A stretch of 64,000 bases of DNA from Adlercreutzia sp. ZJ304. GTDB lineage: Bacteria > Actinomycetota > Coriobacteriia > Coriobacteriales > Eggerthellaceae. Positions 54,572 through 63,564 of this stretch are shown piece by piece; the stretch's first letter is position 1, and each line of letters starts with the position of its first letter. Made by a program: the position numbers and the translations under genes. The notes below the pieces were generated by a model. It did no database searches. It had not been told where the DNA came from and saw only the letters and a list, made by a program, of their open reading frames with translations. Where the stretch lies: assembly GCF_011039075.1 (NCBI RefSeq), contig NZ_JAAKEG010000004.1, forward strand, positions 157,345 through 221,344, given 5' to 3'.

Positions 54572-57337
54572 TTATTCGGTACGCTCTACTTCTTTAACAG
54601 TATACCCTTCGATAGTATCGCCAACTTTTACATCTTGGTAACCTGCGATGCCAATGCCGCATTCAAAACCACGCGAAACGCTCTTAACATCATCTTTGAA
54701 GCGACGAAGACTTTCTATAGTACCCTCGTAAATAACAGTGCCATCGCGCACAACACGCACATTATTATCGCGACTGATTTCGCCTTCTATAACATAGCAG
54801 CCAGCAATTGTACCAACCTTGGGAACCTTGAAGGTTTCACGTATCTCGGCGATGCCAGTGTCTTCTTCTACGATATCGGGAGAAAGCAATCCCACCCTAG
54901 CTTGATTAATATCTTCTATTGCCTGATAAATAACACGATACAGGCGAATGTCTACCTTTTCTTTTTCGGCTTGCTGGCGGCTTTTACCAGTTGGACGCAC
55001 ATTAAAACCAATAATAATAGCATCGGATGCCGCCGCCAAAGTTACATCTGTTTCAGTTATGCCACCAACAGCAGAGTGAACAATATTGATGCGAACTTCA
55101 GATTGATCCATCTTATCGAAAGCATCACGCAATGCCTCAATTGAACCTTGCACGTCCGCTTTCACAATAAGATTGAGGTCGGTTTGCTTGCCTTCCTCAA
55201 TTCGGCTAAACAAATCGTCTAAGCTCATATGAGATGCATGGCGCTGTTCAGCCACACGCTCACGCAATTGCCTTTCCTCTGCCAGCTTACGCGCGTCGCG
55301 TTCATCTGCAAACACACGGAACTCATCACCTGCAACAGGAACGGAATTCAAGCCTAATATCTCAACCGGATCGGCAGGCATAGCAGCTTCAACATGTTCG
55401 CCATGCGGGTTAACCAATGCGCGAACGTGCCCATAAGATGTTCCAGCCACCACAGCATCTCCCGGATGTAAAGTACCACGCTGGATAAGCACCGTAGCTA
55501 CAGGTCCGCGACCTTTATCCAAATTAGCTTCAATAACAAAGCCGGACGCAAGCGCATCGGGATTAGCCTTCAGCTCTAACACGTCGGCTTGCAAAATAAT
55601 AGTTTCCAGCAGATCGTCAATGTATAGACGTTTCTTTGCAGAAACCTCTACAAACATATTTTGCCCGCCCCATTCCTCTGGAATAACCTCATATTCGGTT
55701 AATTCCTGACGAACACGATCGGGGTTGGCTCCATCTTTATCTATTTTATTTACAGCAACAACAATAGGAACATCAGCAGCTTTTGCGTGATTGATAGCTT
55801 CTATTGTTTGAGGCATAACGCCGTCATCTGCTGCTACGACCAAAACGATAATATCGGTTACTTGTGCACCACGCGCACGCATGGCAGTAAATGCCTCATG
55901 ACCGGGAGTATCGATAAAAGTTATCTGTCGCCCGTTTATATCAACAACAGATGCACCTATATGTTGTGTTATGCCACCAGCTTCACTTGCAACTACGCCA
56001 GTATCTCTAATAGCGTCAAGTAGCGAAGTCTTACCATGATCAACATGACCCATAACAGTAACTACAGGCGGTCTTGGCTTCAAATCGTCTTCTGTATCGT
56101 TGTACACAACAGCGTATTCTTCTTCTGGAGAAACAATACGCACTTTGCGATCCATATCGTCTGCCACAATATCGATCAAATCGTCACTCATAGACTGAGT
56201 TAATGTAAGCGCTTGTCCCAGCAAGAATAGACGCTTAATAATGTCATTTGGTTGAACATTTAACAATTCGGCTAGCTTGCCAACCGTTGCACCTTGCGGA
56301 ACCTCAACCACCGAATCATCCAGCACAAGCGTGGGGTCTATACCGCGCTCTATAGCCTCAGCCTCTGCACGCTCTCTAGCCTCTGCTTCACGCTTTTCCT
56401 TGCGCTTCTTGCGTCTACCTTCGCCCTCGTGGGTAGTTGCCGCCTCTACAGCTGCTCGCGCTTCTGCAAGAACCTTGTCACGCTGTAATTTTTCAGCTTG
56501 AACCGCCATTTGCGCATAGCGATCTTCACTTTGATTTTCTTGTTCAGTTTCTAATTCGGGAACATACTGAGCTTTATTCTTATTTCGCTTGTGCTTTCCG
56601 CGTTTTTGATTCTGATGTTCTGTCTTCTGCGCCGGCGCTGGCTTTTTCTGCGACTGCATACGCTGTGTTTCAGATTCTATCTGCGATAGCAAAGAGCTAA
56701 ACCGTGTGTTTTCAGCAGGCGTAGATACCGGTGCAGCCACATGCTCGTGTTGTGGCTGCGCTTCTGCGGCTTTTGCCTGCGACTTTTTACCTCTGCTGCG
56801 CAGAGCTTCTTCTACCGCTTGTTTTTTAGCCACCTCAGCGCGTGCCTTTTCAGCGCGCGCACGTGCACGTGCTTCCTTACGTTCGCGCTCTACGCGCTCT
56901 TTTTCAGACTCTATCTGGCTAGCTAAGCTATCAAAACTAGAGCTCTTAGTCTCAATCTTGCGCACTTTACGCGGGGCGGGTGCTTCCTTTTCCTCCTCTT
57001 TTTGTTGAGGAGCATCTTCACCACGCGCAGCTCTTGCAGCCTCACGCGCAGCACGCTCCGCCTCAACAGCCGCACGCCTAGCAGCCTCTTCTTCAGCTTT
57101 CTGCTTTGCGCTTTCTGCCTGCTCTTTCTCTAAAGCCTTCTTCGCTTTAGCGTCAAGCTCACCAGCACGCTGAAGTATCGCAGGCTCTATATTCTTGCGG
57201 ATTGCCTCTACATCCGCATCGGTTAGCACACTAGCATGCGACTTTGCTGCTATCTTCATTTCGCGAAGCTTCGCAAGCATGTCTTTGCTGGACATGTTAA
57301 ATTCTTTCGCTAACTCATGTACGCGCATAGCGACCAT
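54572..57337 (-). CDS. infB: Translation initiation factor IF-2
   Basis: Brings fMet-tRNA to the 30S subunit. The 921 residues have an N-terminal VHELAKEFNMSSKDMLAKL domain, a long Lys/Glu/Ala/Arg-rich linker of about 280 residues, the G domain (VMGHVDHGKTSLLDAIRDT, FIDTPGHEAFTAMRARGAQ, NKIDKDGANPDR) and the C-terminal domains. The ATG at 57337 has GGAG six nt upstream; a second ATG at 57328 is possible. It directly follows nusA with a 40-bp gap. Confidence 0.98.
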   Translation of the reverse strand: MVAMRVHELAKEFNMSSKDMLAKLREMKIAAKSHASVLTDADVEAIRKNIEPAILQRAGELDAKAKKALEKEQAESAKQKAEEEAARRAAVEAERAAREAARAARGEDAPQQKEEEKEAPAPRKVRKIETKSSSFDSLASQIESEKERVERERKEARARARAEKARAEVAKKQAVEEALRSRGKKSQAKAAEAQPQHEHVAAPVSTPAENTRFSSLLSQIESETQRMQSQKKPAPAQKTEHQNQKRGKHKRNKNKAQYVPELETEQENQSEDRYAQMAVQAEKLQRDKVLAEARAAVEAATTHEGEGRRKKRKEKREAEARERAEAEAIERGIDPTLVLDDSVVEVPQGATVGKLAELLNVQPNDIIKRLFLLGQALTLTQSMSDDLIDIVADDMDRKVRIVSPEEEYAVVYNDTEDDLKPRPPVVTVMGHVDHGKTSLLDAIRDTGVVASEAGGITQHIGASVVDINGRQITFIDTPGHEAFTAMRARGAQVTDIIVLVVAADDGVMPQTIEAINHAKAADVPIVVAVNKIDKDGANPDRVRQELTEYEVIPEEWGGQNMFVEVSAKKRLYIDDLLETIILQADVLELKANPDALASGFVIEANLDKGRGPVATVLIQRGTLHPGDAVVAGTSYGHVRALVNPHGEHVEAAMPADPVEILGLNSVPVAGDEFRVFADERDARKLAEERQLRERVAEQRHASHMSLDDLFSRIEEGKQTDLNLIVKADVQGSIEALRDAFDKMDQSEVRINIVHSAVGGITETDVTLAAASDAIIIGFNVRPTGKSRQQAEKEKVDIRLYRVIYQAIEDINQARVGLLSPDIVEEDTGIAEIRETFKVPKVGTIAGCYVIEGEISRDNNVRVVRDGTVIYEGTIESLRRFKDDVKSVSRGFECGIGIAGYQDVKVGDTIEGYTVKEVERTE

Positions 57338-57377
57338 ATATCACTCCATTCAAGCTTCGCTTCAAGCTGCATCAATC

Positions 57378-58622
57378 TTAAACCAGCGCCTCTTCCTCAG
57401 CGCCCGCATGTACCCCACAATACTTCGAACCCGGACGCGCATGATTGCGACAACGCGTACCATCTTCGCTAACATAGATGCAGAATTCGTCTTCTGTTTC
57501 CTCTTCATCTATCAGGATATTTTCATCTACAAGCGATTCACCTGACATACTAGAAGAGCGAATATCTATATGCCACCCTGTTAGTCGCGCTGCAAGACGC
57601 GCATTTTGCCCTTCTTTACCAATAGCAAGCGATAACTGATCGTCGGGCACCACAACAGTAGCATAATGGTTTTCTGGGTCTATAGTAACGCTTTGTACCT
57701 TAGCAGGTGACAGAGCATTTGCAACATATACACTAGGATCTTCACTCCACTGTATAACGTCAACACGCTCGTTGCGCAATTCTTCTACAACCATACGCAC
57801 ACGGCTGCCTTTTGGACCAACGCACGCACCTACTGGGTCTAGGTTGCTCTCTCGCGAATCGACAGCAACCTTAGAACGAGCGCCGGGTTCGCGGGCAATA
57901 GATTTGATCTCAACCACACCTTCATATATTTCAGGAACTTCAATTTCGAATAGACGCCTAATTAAGTCGGGGTGGGTACGCGATACCACAATTGAAGGTT
58001 TCGCCTGCTCTCCCCTTACACGCGGTGCATCAGAAGATGGGTCGCGCACTTCAATTATAAGCACCTTTAAGCGCTGATTATGGCGATAATGCTCATTAGA
58101 CGGACGCTCGTTGCGCTCGTTGGGATTACGCTTCAAATCGTAGTGCGGGAGTTCTGCTTCAACGCCATCACGTATTTTTACGATAGTGAAGTCGGGTGTG
58201 CCCTGTAAAACCGTTCCCGTAATAAGATCGCCCACACGACCAGAAAACTCTTCATATATGGTCTGCCGAGTTGCGTCACGAACGATAGCAGCTATTACGC
58301 TTTTGGCATTCTGAGCTGCGATACGACTTACATTCTCGGGCGTTACATCGCGCTCTTCGAAGTCGTGATAAACAAGCTCTACATCTCCGGTTTCTTCATC
58401 TTCCACTTCTTCTGGTTCACCAATAGGTACAAGTTCGTATACATAGATTTTGCCAGTTTGGCGATCAATTGTGACGCGCGCATCGTATTCCAAATCTAGA
58501 ATGCGCTCGTAACTCTTTGCAAGTGACTCCTCTAACCGCTCTATGATATAAAATTCGTCAATCTTGCGCTCATGCGCTAACAATTGCAACGCTTCAATCA
58601 ATGAGCTTTCTGATTCGGACAC
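57378..58622 (-). CDS. nusA: Transcription termination/antitermination protein NusA with zinc-finger-like tail
   Basis: RNA polymerase factor for pausing, termination and antitermination. The 414 residues have the N-terminal domain, S1 (GRVGDLITGTVLQGTPDFTI), KH1 (GACVGPKGSRVRMVVEELRN) and KH2 (LAIGKEGQNARLAARLTGW). The tail after the KH domains is acidic, then FCIYVSEDGTRCRNHARPGS followed by KYCGVHAG: a C-x9-C-x10-C-x2-H pattern that looks zinc-binding. Such a tail is absent from B. subtilis or E. coli NusA. The usual ylxR gene between nusA and infB is absent. Confidence 0.96.
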   Translation of the reverse strand: MSESESSLIEALQLLAHERKIDEFYIIERLEESLAKSYERILDLEYDARVTIDRQTGKIYVYELVPIGEPEEVEDEETGDVELVYHDFEERDVTPENVSRIAAQNAKSVIAAIVRDATRQTIYEEFSGRVGDLITGTVLQGTPDFTIVKIRDGVEAELPHYDLKRNPNERNERPSNEHYRHNQRLKVLIIEVRDPSSDAPRVRGEQAKPSIVVSRTHPDLIRRLFEIEVPEIYEGVVEIKSIAREPGARSKVAVDSRESNLDPVGACVGPKGSRVRMVVEELRNERVDVIQWSEDPSVYVANALSPAKVQSVTIDPENHYATVVVPDDQLSLAIGKEGQNARLAARLTGWHIDIRSSSMSGESLVDENILIDEEETEDEFCIYVSEDGTRCRNHARPGSKYCGVHAGAEEEALV

Positions 58623-58636
58623 GTTTTCTCCTTCGC

Positions 58637-59101
58637 TTAAAAAACTATTTCTCCAATTAAATTGGCTCTTTTTATAGCCTCAAAAGGTATACAAACTTCT
58701 CCGTTATCAGTCGTAAGTACAAGACTTTCGCCTCGGAAAGGTTCTATCGTACCTTTGAAATTTGACCTACCATCTATTGGCGCAGCCGTCCGAACATTTG
58801 CACGGCTTCCAACAAAACGCTCAAAATGTGCACGTGTACGTAGCGGTCTATCTATGCCGGGCGACGATACTTCCATCGTATATGCTCCCGGAAACGGGTC
58901 TATAACATCTAGCATTTCGCCCATCCAAGCCTGAGCAGACGAGAGTTCATCGAAACTAACTCCACCATCGGCATCGATATAGATACGTATGATAGGAGCG
59001 CGCTTAGCGCCAATTATCTCGATAGTAACTATTTCGATTCCCTCTTGTGCTGCACGCGGCTCAAGCGCGCACAATAGCTTCTGTTCTTTCGATGTGAGCA
59101 T
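58637..59101 (-). CDS. rimP: Ribosome maturation factor RimP
   Basis: Needed for 30S maturation. About 154 residues with AQEGIEIVTIEIIGAKRAPI, IRIYIDADGGVSFDELSSAQ and YTMEVSSPGIDRPLRTRAHF. I use the ATG at 59101 with AGGGAG upstream; an earlier start at 59155 would put the terminator-like hairpin inside the coding region. First gene of the rimP-nusA-infB-rbfA-nrnA-truB-ribF operon. Confidence 0.95.
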   Translation of the reverse strand: MLTSKEQKLLCALEPRAAQEGIEIVTIEIIGAKRAPIIRIYIDADGGVSFDELSSAQAWMGEMLDVIDPFPGAYTMEVSSPGIDRPLRTRAHFERFVGSRANVRTAAPIDGRSNFKGTIEPFRGESLVLTTDNGEVCIPFEAIKRANLIGEIVF

Positions 59102-59133
59102 TTCTCCCTTTCTGGCTTCCGCCTTCTGACAAT

Positions 59134-59158
59134 AAAAAAAGCGGGACAAGCCCACTTT
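59134..59158 (-). terminator. Terminator-like hairpin in the rimP leader (attenuator)
   Basis: On the minus strand AAAGTGGG (59158-59151) pairs with CCCGCTTT (59145-59138), one G-U, with a 5-nt loop, and seven T in all end at 59134. It is downstream of the promoter at 59204-59232 and 33 nt before the rimP ATG, so it acts in the leader. It could also end read-through from leuA. Confidence 0.85.
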
Positions 59159-59176
59159 TCAAAGAAAACGAAAAGT
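59154..59176 (-). promoter_or_regulatory. Antiterminator hairpin overlapping the rimP leader terminator
   Basis: ACTTTTC (59176-59170 on the minus strand) pairs perfectly with GAAAAGT (59160-59154), 9-nt loop. Its 3' arm shares AAAGT with the 5' arm of the terminator, so the two hairpins are mutually exclusive. Confidence 0.65.
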
Positions 59177-59203
59177 CTTTATACATACCTGCGCACTGAA
59201 TAG

Positions 59204-59232
59204 ATAATATCACAGCCCGCCACATTATCCAA
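59204..59232 (-). promoter_or_regulatory. Promoter of the rimP-nusA-infB operon
   Basis: Minus strand TTGGAT (59227-59232), 17-bp spacer, TATTAT (59204-59209). Start near 59197, leader about 95 nt to the rimP ATG. It lies 38 bp after the leuA stop. Confidence 0.75.
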
Positions 59233-59269
59233 GTGAATATATGCGACGAACTGTGATTTCGATAAACGC

Positions 59270-60790
59270 TTAGTGGCGCTCTCCTATTAGACGATTTAGG
59301 GCATTTAAATACGCTTTTGCAGACGACACGATTATGTCGCCATCAGCACCACGACCGGTATACATTTCGCCATTTTTGGCTTTCACGCGCACCGTAACTT
59401 CACCCAATGCATCAATTCCGCGCGTAACCGACTGCACTGAAAATTCGGTAAGGTCTGCGTTTATGCCTATTATGCTATCGATTGCTTTATAGGCTGCATC
59501 CACCGGACCCGTGCCCCACTCACATTTTGTAATAACATCACCCTCGGGGTCTTGGATAGTAACGGTAGCTGTGGGTTTCAGCGGGAAACCGCAACTTATC
59601 TGCACGCTCTCAAGGGAATATAGCGCTGTTTCTTCGCGATCGCGCTCGTTTACAAGGCTTTCCAGATCTTCGTCGTAAATTTCCTTCTTCTTGTCTGCCA
59701 AATTCAAGAATGCCTCGTATAACTCATCAAGTTTTTCGCCATCAAATTCATATCCGAGCTCTTCAAGACGATGCTTCAGTGCCGCATGCCCACTTCGAGC
59801 TGTAAGAACAATCTGACTTTCGCCAGCACCAACATCGGCAGGATCAATTATTTCGTAAGTATCGCGCTTCTTTAGTACACCATCTTGGTGTATTCCAGAA
59901 GAATGCGCGAACGCATTTGCGCCTACAATCGCCTTATTAGCCTGAACATTCATACCCGTGATAGTAGAAACAAGCCTACTTGCCTTCATAAACTCACGAG
60001 TATTTATATCAGTATGCGCATCAAGTTCTTCTCCGTGCATACGCATAGCCATAACAACTTCTTCCATGGCAGTATTGCCCGCGCGTTCACCAAGACCATT
60101 TATAGTACACTCAATCTGTCGCGCACCATTTGCAACACCAGCCATAGCAAGAGCTGTTGCCATACCCAAATCGTTGTGGCAATGCACAGCTATAGTAACG
60201 TTTTCAATTCCAACCACATTATCTACAAGATATTTAATGCGCTGCCCAAATTCCTCCGGCAATGAATAGCCAGTAGTATCAGGAATATTAACAACGGTAG
60301 CACCAGCATCAACAACAGATTGAATCATGCGAACAAGAAAATCGTAATCAGATCGTCCGGCATCTTCTGCATAAAACTGAACATCGTCTACATATTGCTT
60401 TGCACACTTCACAGCAGCCACAGCGCGCTCTACAGCTTCATCGGGAGTAAGCCGAAGTTTGTCGCGCATATGGCTTTCAGATACGCCAATGCCTGTATGA
60501 ATGCGTGGACGTTTGGCATATTTCAGTGCATCAGCCGCCACAACAATGTCTTTTTCAACCGCACGCGTTAGAGCTGCTACTGTAGCATTATCACCCGCAA
60601 GCTCTGAAATCTTACGCACACTCTCAAAATCACCGGGGCTAGAAATTGGAAATCCAGCTTCTATTACGTCCACATTCAAACGCAGCAATTGTCGCGCTAT
60701 AACTAATTTTTCCTCGGTGTTCATAGAAGCGCCGGGCGATTGTTCGCCGTCGCGCAGCGTAGTGTCGAAGATGTCAATCTTGCGAGTCAT
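59270..60790 (-). CDS. leuA: 2-isopropylmalate synthase
   Basis: First committed step of leucine synthesis. About 506 residues: [20 protein letters not shown] (metal/catalytic), [59 protein letters not shown] and a C-terminal allosteric domain ([20 protein letters not shown]). The length and the IHQDG motif fit LeuA rather than citramalate synthase. The ATG at 60790 has GGAGG six nt upstream. leuB/leuC/leuD are not in the window. A terminator-like hairpin lies directly upstream after serA. Confidence 0.95.
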   Translation of the reverse strand: MTRKIDIFDTTLRDGEQSPGASMNTEEKLVIARQLLRLNVDVIEAGFPISSPGDFESVRKISELAGDNATVAALTRAVEKDIVVAADALKYAKRPRIHTGIGVSESHMRDKLRLTPDEAVERAVAAVKCAKQYVDDVQFYAEDAGRSDYDFLVRMIQSVVDAGATVVNIPDTTGYSLPEEFGQRIKYLVDNVVGIENVTIAVHCHNDLGMATALAMAGVANGARQIECTINGLGERAGNTAMEEVVMAMRMHGEELDAHTDINTREFMKASRLVSTITGMNVQANKAIVGANAFAHSSGIHQDGVLKKRDTYEIIDPADVGAGESQIVLTARSGHAALKHRLEELGYEFDGEKLDELYEAFLNLADKKKEIYDEDLESLVNERDREETALYSLESVQISCGFPLKPTATVTIQDPEGDVITKCEWGTGPVDAAYKAIDSIIGINADLTEFSVQSVTRGIDALGEVTVRVKAKNGEMYTGRGADGDIIVSSAKAYLNALNRLIGERH

Positions 60791-60810
60791 ACGCATCCTC
60801 CGTTCTCCCA

Positions 60811-60848
60811 AAATAAATGCAGGCCGTCAATAAAACGACTGCCTGCAT
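60811..60848 (-). terminator. Terminator or attenuator between serA and leuA
   Basis: On the minus strand ATGCAGGC (60848-60841) pairs with GCCTGCAT (60824-60817), plus an inner GTC/GAC, followed by a T-rich TTTATTTT (60818-60811). It lies 22 bp after the serA stop and 20 bp before the leuA ATG, with no promoter between. It must allow read-through if leuA is expressed from upstream. Confidence 0.75.
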
Positions 60849-60869
60849 AATATCAAAGTAAGTAATATA

Positions 60870-62447
60870 TTATAGACGTATGTGCCAGAGGTTCTTCAAG
60901 TCTATTGATTCACGAAGCTCATTAAGTACTGCGTCGGTAACTTCGCCCTCTACATTCATGTAAACAAGCGCACACTTTTCCTCAGATTTAGTTCCAATCT
61001 GCATAGTGGTTATATTCACATCAGCGGCACCTAAAATCGTGCCTATTATGCCTACTCTACCGGGGGCATCAATATACTCAAATGCAAGCGATTGCGCCGC
61101 AGGAGCAATATCAATTTTGTATCCCATAAGCGAAATAATGCGCGGAAGCATATCTATTCCGTATAAAGTAGCCGCTATTTCTACGCCATCAGCTTTTATG
61201 CGTACAGCAGATGCAAATTCCTGAGCATCATCACAAGAATGTGTCTCCACTTTCATGCCGTGACGCTCAGCCATCAAGCGTGCATTATCAGGCATAGCAG
61301 AGCCTACCTGCTTATATGAAAGTATGCCATCTACAACTCCCGCAACTAACATATCCGGGTCTGCATCAGCGATTCTGCCCTCTAACTGCACCAACAACCG
61401 TTTGGGAATGCGTTTCAATATGCTTGAAGCCATGCGTCCAACCATTCGACAAGCTGGCATATAAGGACGCAATCTATCCATTACCTCAGGTGGCAAACCA
61501 GTAGCGTTTATTGCTGTAGGAACTATTGAACCTTCAAGCCCAGCCCACACGTATTCGGCAATTTGCTCGCCGGCGCGCACCTGAGCTTCTTTTGTAACAG
61601 CATTCACATGTGGCGTTAGTATCGCATTCGGTAGTTCATGTAGCGGACTAGAATAGCAAGGCTCTTCGGGGAATATGTCTATAGCCGCTGCACTTATTTT
61701 GCCAGCAGCTACAAAATCAGCCAGTGAATCCATGTTCAAAATGCTAGCTCGTGCGCAGTTGATCAGAACTACGCCATTCTTCATGGCTGCAAATTCCTTC
61801 GGTCCAAACATGCCAACTGTTTCTTCAGTTTTCGGCAAATGCAGGGTTATGAAATCGGCGCGAGGAAGCACGTCTTCTACACTGTTGAACAAAGTAACAT
61901 CAAGTTGCATTGCGCGATCGGGACTGCAATACGGATCGTAGGCGATAAGATTCATGCCAAACGCCTTCGCCCTTTCAGCCACAAGACTGCCAACGCGACC
62001 TAGACCGAATATCGCAAGTGTCTTGCCGTAAAGCTCACTTCCCATGAAATCGCGCCTATCCCACTTGCCGCTGTGCATAGACGCATTTGCTTGAGGAATT
62101 TTTCTGACAGACGATAAAAGCATTGCCATAGCAAATTCAGCTGCAGAAATTATGTTCGATGTAGGTGCATTGCATACAACAATTCCGTGAGAATTGGCGG
62201 CATCTATATCTATATTGTCAACAGTAACACCAGCGCGACCAATAATTTTAAGATTCTTCGCTGCATCTATAACCTGCGAAGTAACATGAGTAGCAGAGCG
62301 CACAATAAGGGCATCGTATTCCCCTATTTGCTCTACAAGCTGCTCGGAGGAAAGCTCTAACTTTTCGTCCACCTGAAAACCGCGCCTACGCAGTATATCT
62401 ATTCCCTCGTCGGCTATTTTTTCAGTAATTAGAATCTTCTTGGTCAT
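60870..62447 (-). CDS. serA: D-3-phosphoglycerate dehydrogenase
   Basis: First step of serine synthesis. The 525 residues carry KILITEKIADEGIDILRR, GRAGVTVDNIDIDAA, the NAD-binding FGLGRVGSLVAERAKAFGMN, VLINCARASILNMDSL (the usual catalytic Arg is in NCAR) and the C-terminal intervening plus ACT domains (SLAFEYIDAPGRVGIIGTIL), so feedback control by serine is expected. It lies 34 bp after serC. Confidence 0.97.
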   Translation of the reverse strand: MTKKILITEKIADEGIDILRRRGFQVDEKLELSSEQLVEQIGEYDALIVRSATHVTSQVIDAAKNLKIIGRAGVTVDNIDIDAANSHGIVVCNAPTSNIISAAEFAMAMLLSSVRKIPQANASMHSGKWDRRDFMGSELYGKTLAIFGLGRVGSLVAERAKAFGMNLIAYDPYCSPDRAMQLDVTLFNSVEDVLPRADFITLHLPKTEETVGMFGPKEFAAMKNGVVLINCARASILNMDSLADFVAAGKISAAAIDIFPEEPCYSSPLHELPNAILTPHVNAVTKEAQVRAGEQIAEYVWAGLEGSIVPTAINATGLPPEVMDRLRPYMPACRMVGRMASSILKRIPKRLLVQLEGRIADADPDMLVAGVVDGILSYKQVGSAMPDNARLMAERHGMKVETHSCDDAQEFASAVRIKADGVEIAATLYGIDMLPRIISLMGYKIDIAPAAQSLAFEYIDAPGRVGIIGTILGAADVNITTMQIGTKSEEKCALVYMNVEGEVTDAVLNELRESIDLKNLWHIRL

Positions 62448-62481
62448 TGTATGTCCTTAATTTTGGGAAACAAATACTTGG

Positions 62482-63564
62482 CTACAAGTTTTCCTTTTCA
62501 AATTGACCCATGAAATCGACAAGTGCTTGCACTCCAGCTTTAGGCATAGCATTATAAATACTAGCGCGCATTCCACCAACAGAGCGATGACCTTTAATCG
62601 ATTCGATATTGTGATTCTTGCATTCTGCAACAAATTTTGCATCTAAATCAGCGTCGCCAGTTATGAACGGCACATTCATCAAAGAGCGACAGTCTTTGCG
62701 TGCGGTGCCTTTAAATAGCTTAGACTGATCTAGGAATTCATATAGCAGCGCCGCCTTTTCTTCATTCTTTTGCTTCATTGCCGAAAGACCGCCCATGTTT
62801 TTCAGCCATTTGAAAACTAAGCCGCAAACATATATACCCCAGCAAGGCGGTGTGTTTGACAAGCTTTTAGCATTAGCTTGAGTAAGATAACGCATAATAG
62901 TAGGAGTAGCCGGATTAACGTCTTCACGAACAAGATCTTCACGAACTATAACTATAACAACACCCGCCGGACCTACATTTTTCTGTACGCCACCATAAAT
63001 CAGACCATAATCAGAAACGTTCATAGGCTCTGAAAGGAACATAGAAGACACATCTGAAACCAGCGGGATATTACCCGTGTTGGGCAATTTCGGATAACGC
63101 GTACCGTAGATTGTTTCGTTTTGACATATATATACATAATCGGCATCATTGGAAAATTTCAAAGAGTCCACGTCGGGCACATAGCTAAAATTCTCATCTT
63201 CACTAGATGCAACACAACGGGCATCACCATATATTTTTGCTTCCTTAAATGCCTTTTTTGACCAAGAGCCAGACACAATATAGTCAGCCACGCCATTTTT
63301 CATCAAATTCATAGGGATAGCAGCAAATTGCTGTGTTGCGCCACCCTGCAAAAACAACACATGGTAATTGTCGGGAATTGCCATCAATTCGCGAATATCA
63401 GCTTCCGCAGTTTCAATTATTTCAGCAAATGCTTTTGAACGATGGCTCATCTCCATTACCGACATGCCTGTACCGTTGTAATCCAACATGCCTGCCTGTG
63501 CTTCACGCAACACTTCTTCTGGCAAAACTGCAGGACCTGCCGAGAAATTGTAAACTCTACCCAT
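62482..63564 (-). CDS. serC: Phosphoserine aminotransferase
   Basis: Converts 3-phosphohydroxypyruvate and glutamate to phosphoserine, using PLP. The 360 residues show MGRVYNFSAGPAVLPEEVLR, MSVMEMSHRSKAF, LFLQGGATQQFAAIPMNLM, DVSSMFLSEPM and YGGVQKNVGPAGVVIVIVRE with the PLP Lys. It starts the serC-serA-(leuA) unit. serB is not in the window. Confidence 0.97.
   Translation of the reverse strand: MGRVYNFSAGPAVLPEEVLREAQAGMLDYNGTGMSVMEMSHRSKAFAEIIETAEADIRELMAIPDNYHVLFLQGGATQQFAAIPMNLMKNGVADYIVSGSWSKKAFKEAKIYGDARCVASSEDENFSYVPDVDSLKFSNDADYVYICQNETIYGTRYPKLPNTGNIPLVSDVSSMFLSEPMNVSDYGLIYGGVQKNVGPAGVVIVIVREDLVREDVNPATPTIMRYLTQANAKSLSNTPPCWGIYVCGLVFKWLKNMGGLSAMKQKNEEKAALLYEFLDQSKLFKGTARKDCRSLMNVPFITGDADLDAKFVAECKNHNIESIKGHRSVGGMRASIYNAMPKAGVQALVDFMGQFEKENL

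Noticed and set aside
59102..59155. Earlier rimP start at 59155
   Set aside because: It would place the terminator-like hairpin inside the coding region; the ATG at 59101 has a good Shine-Dalgarno and aligns with the family start.
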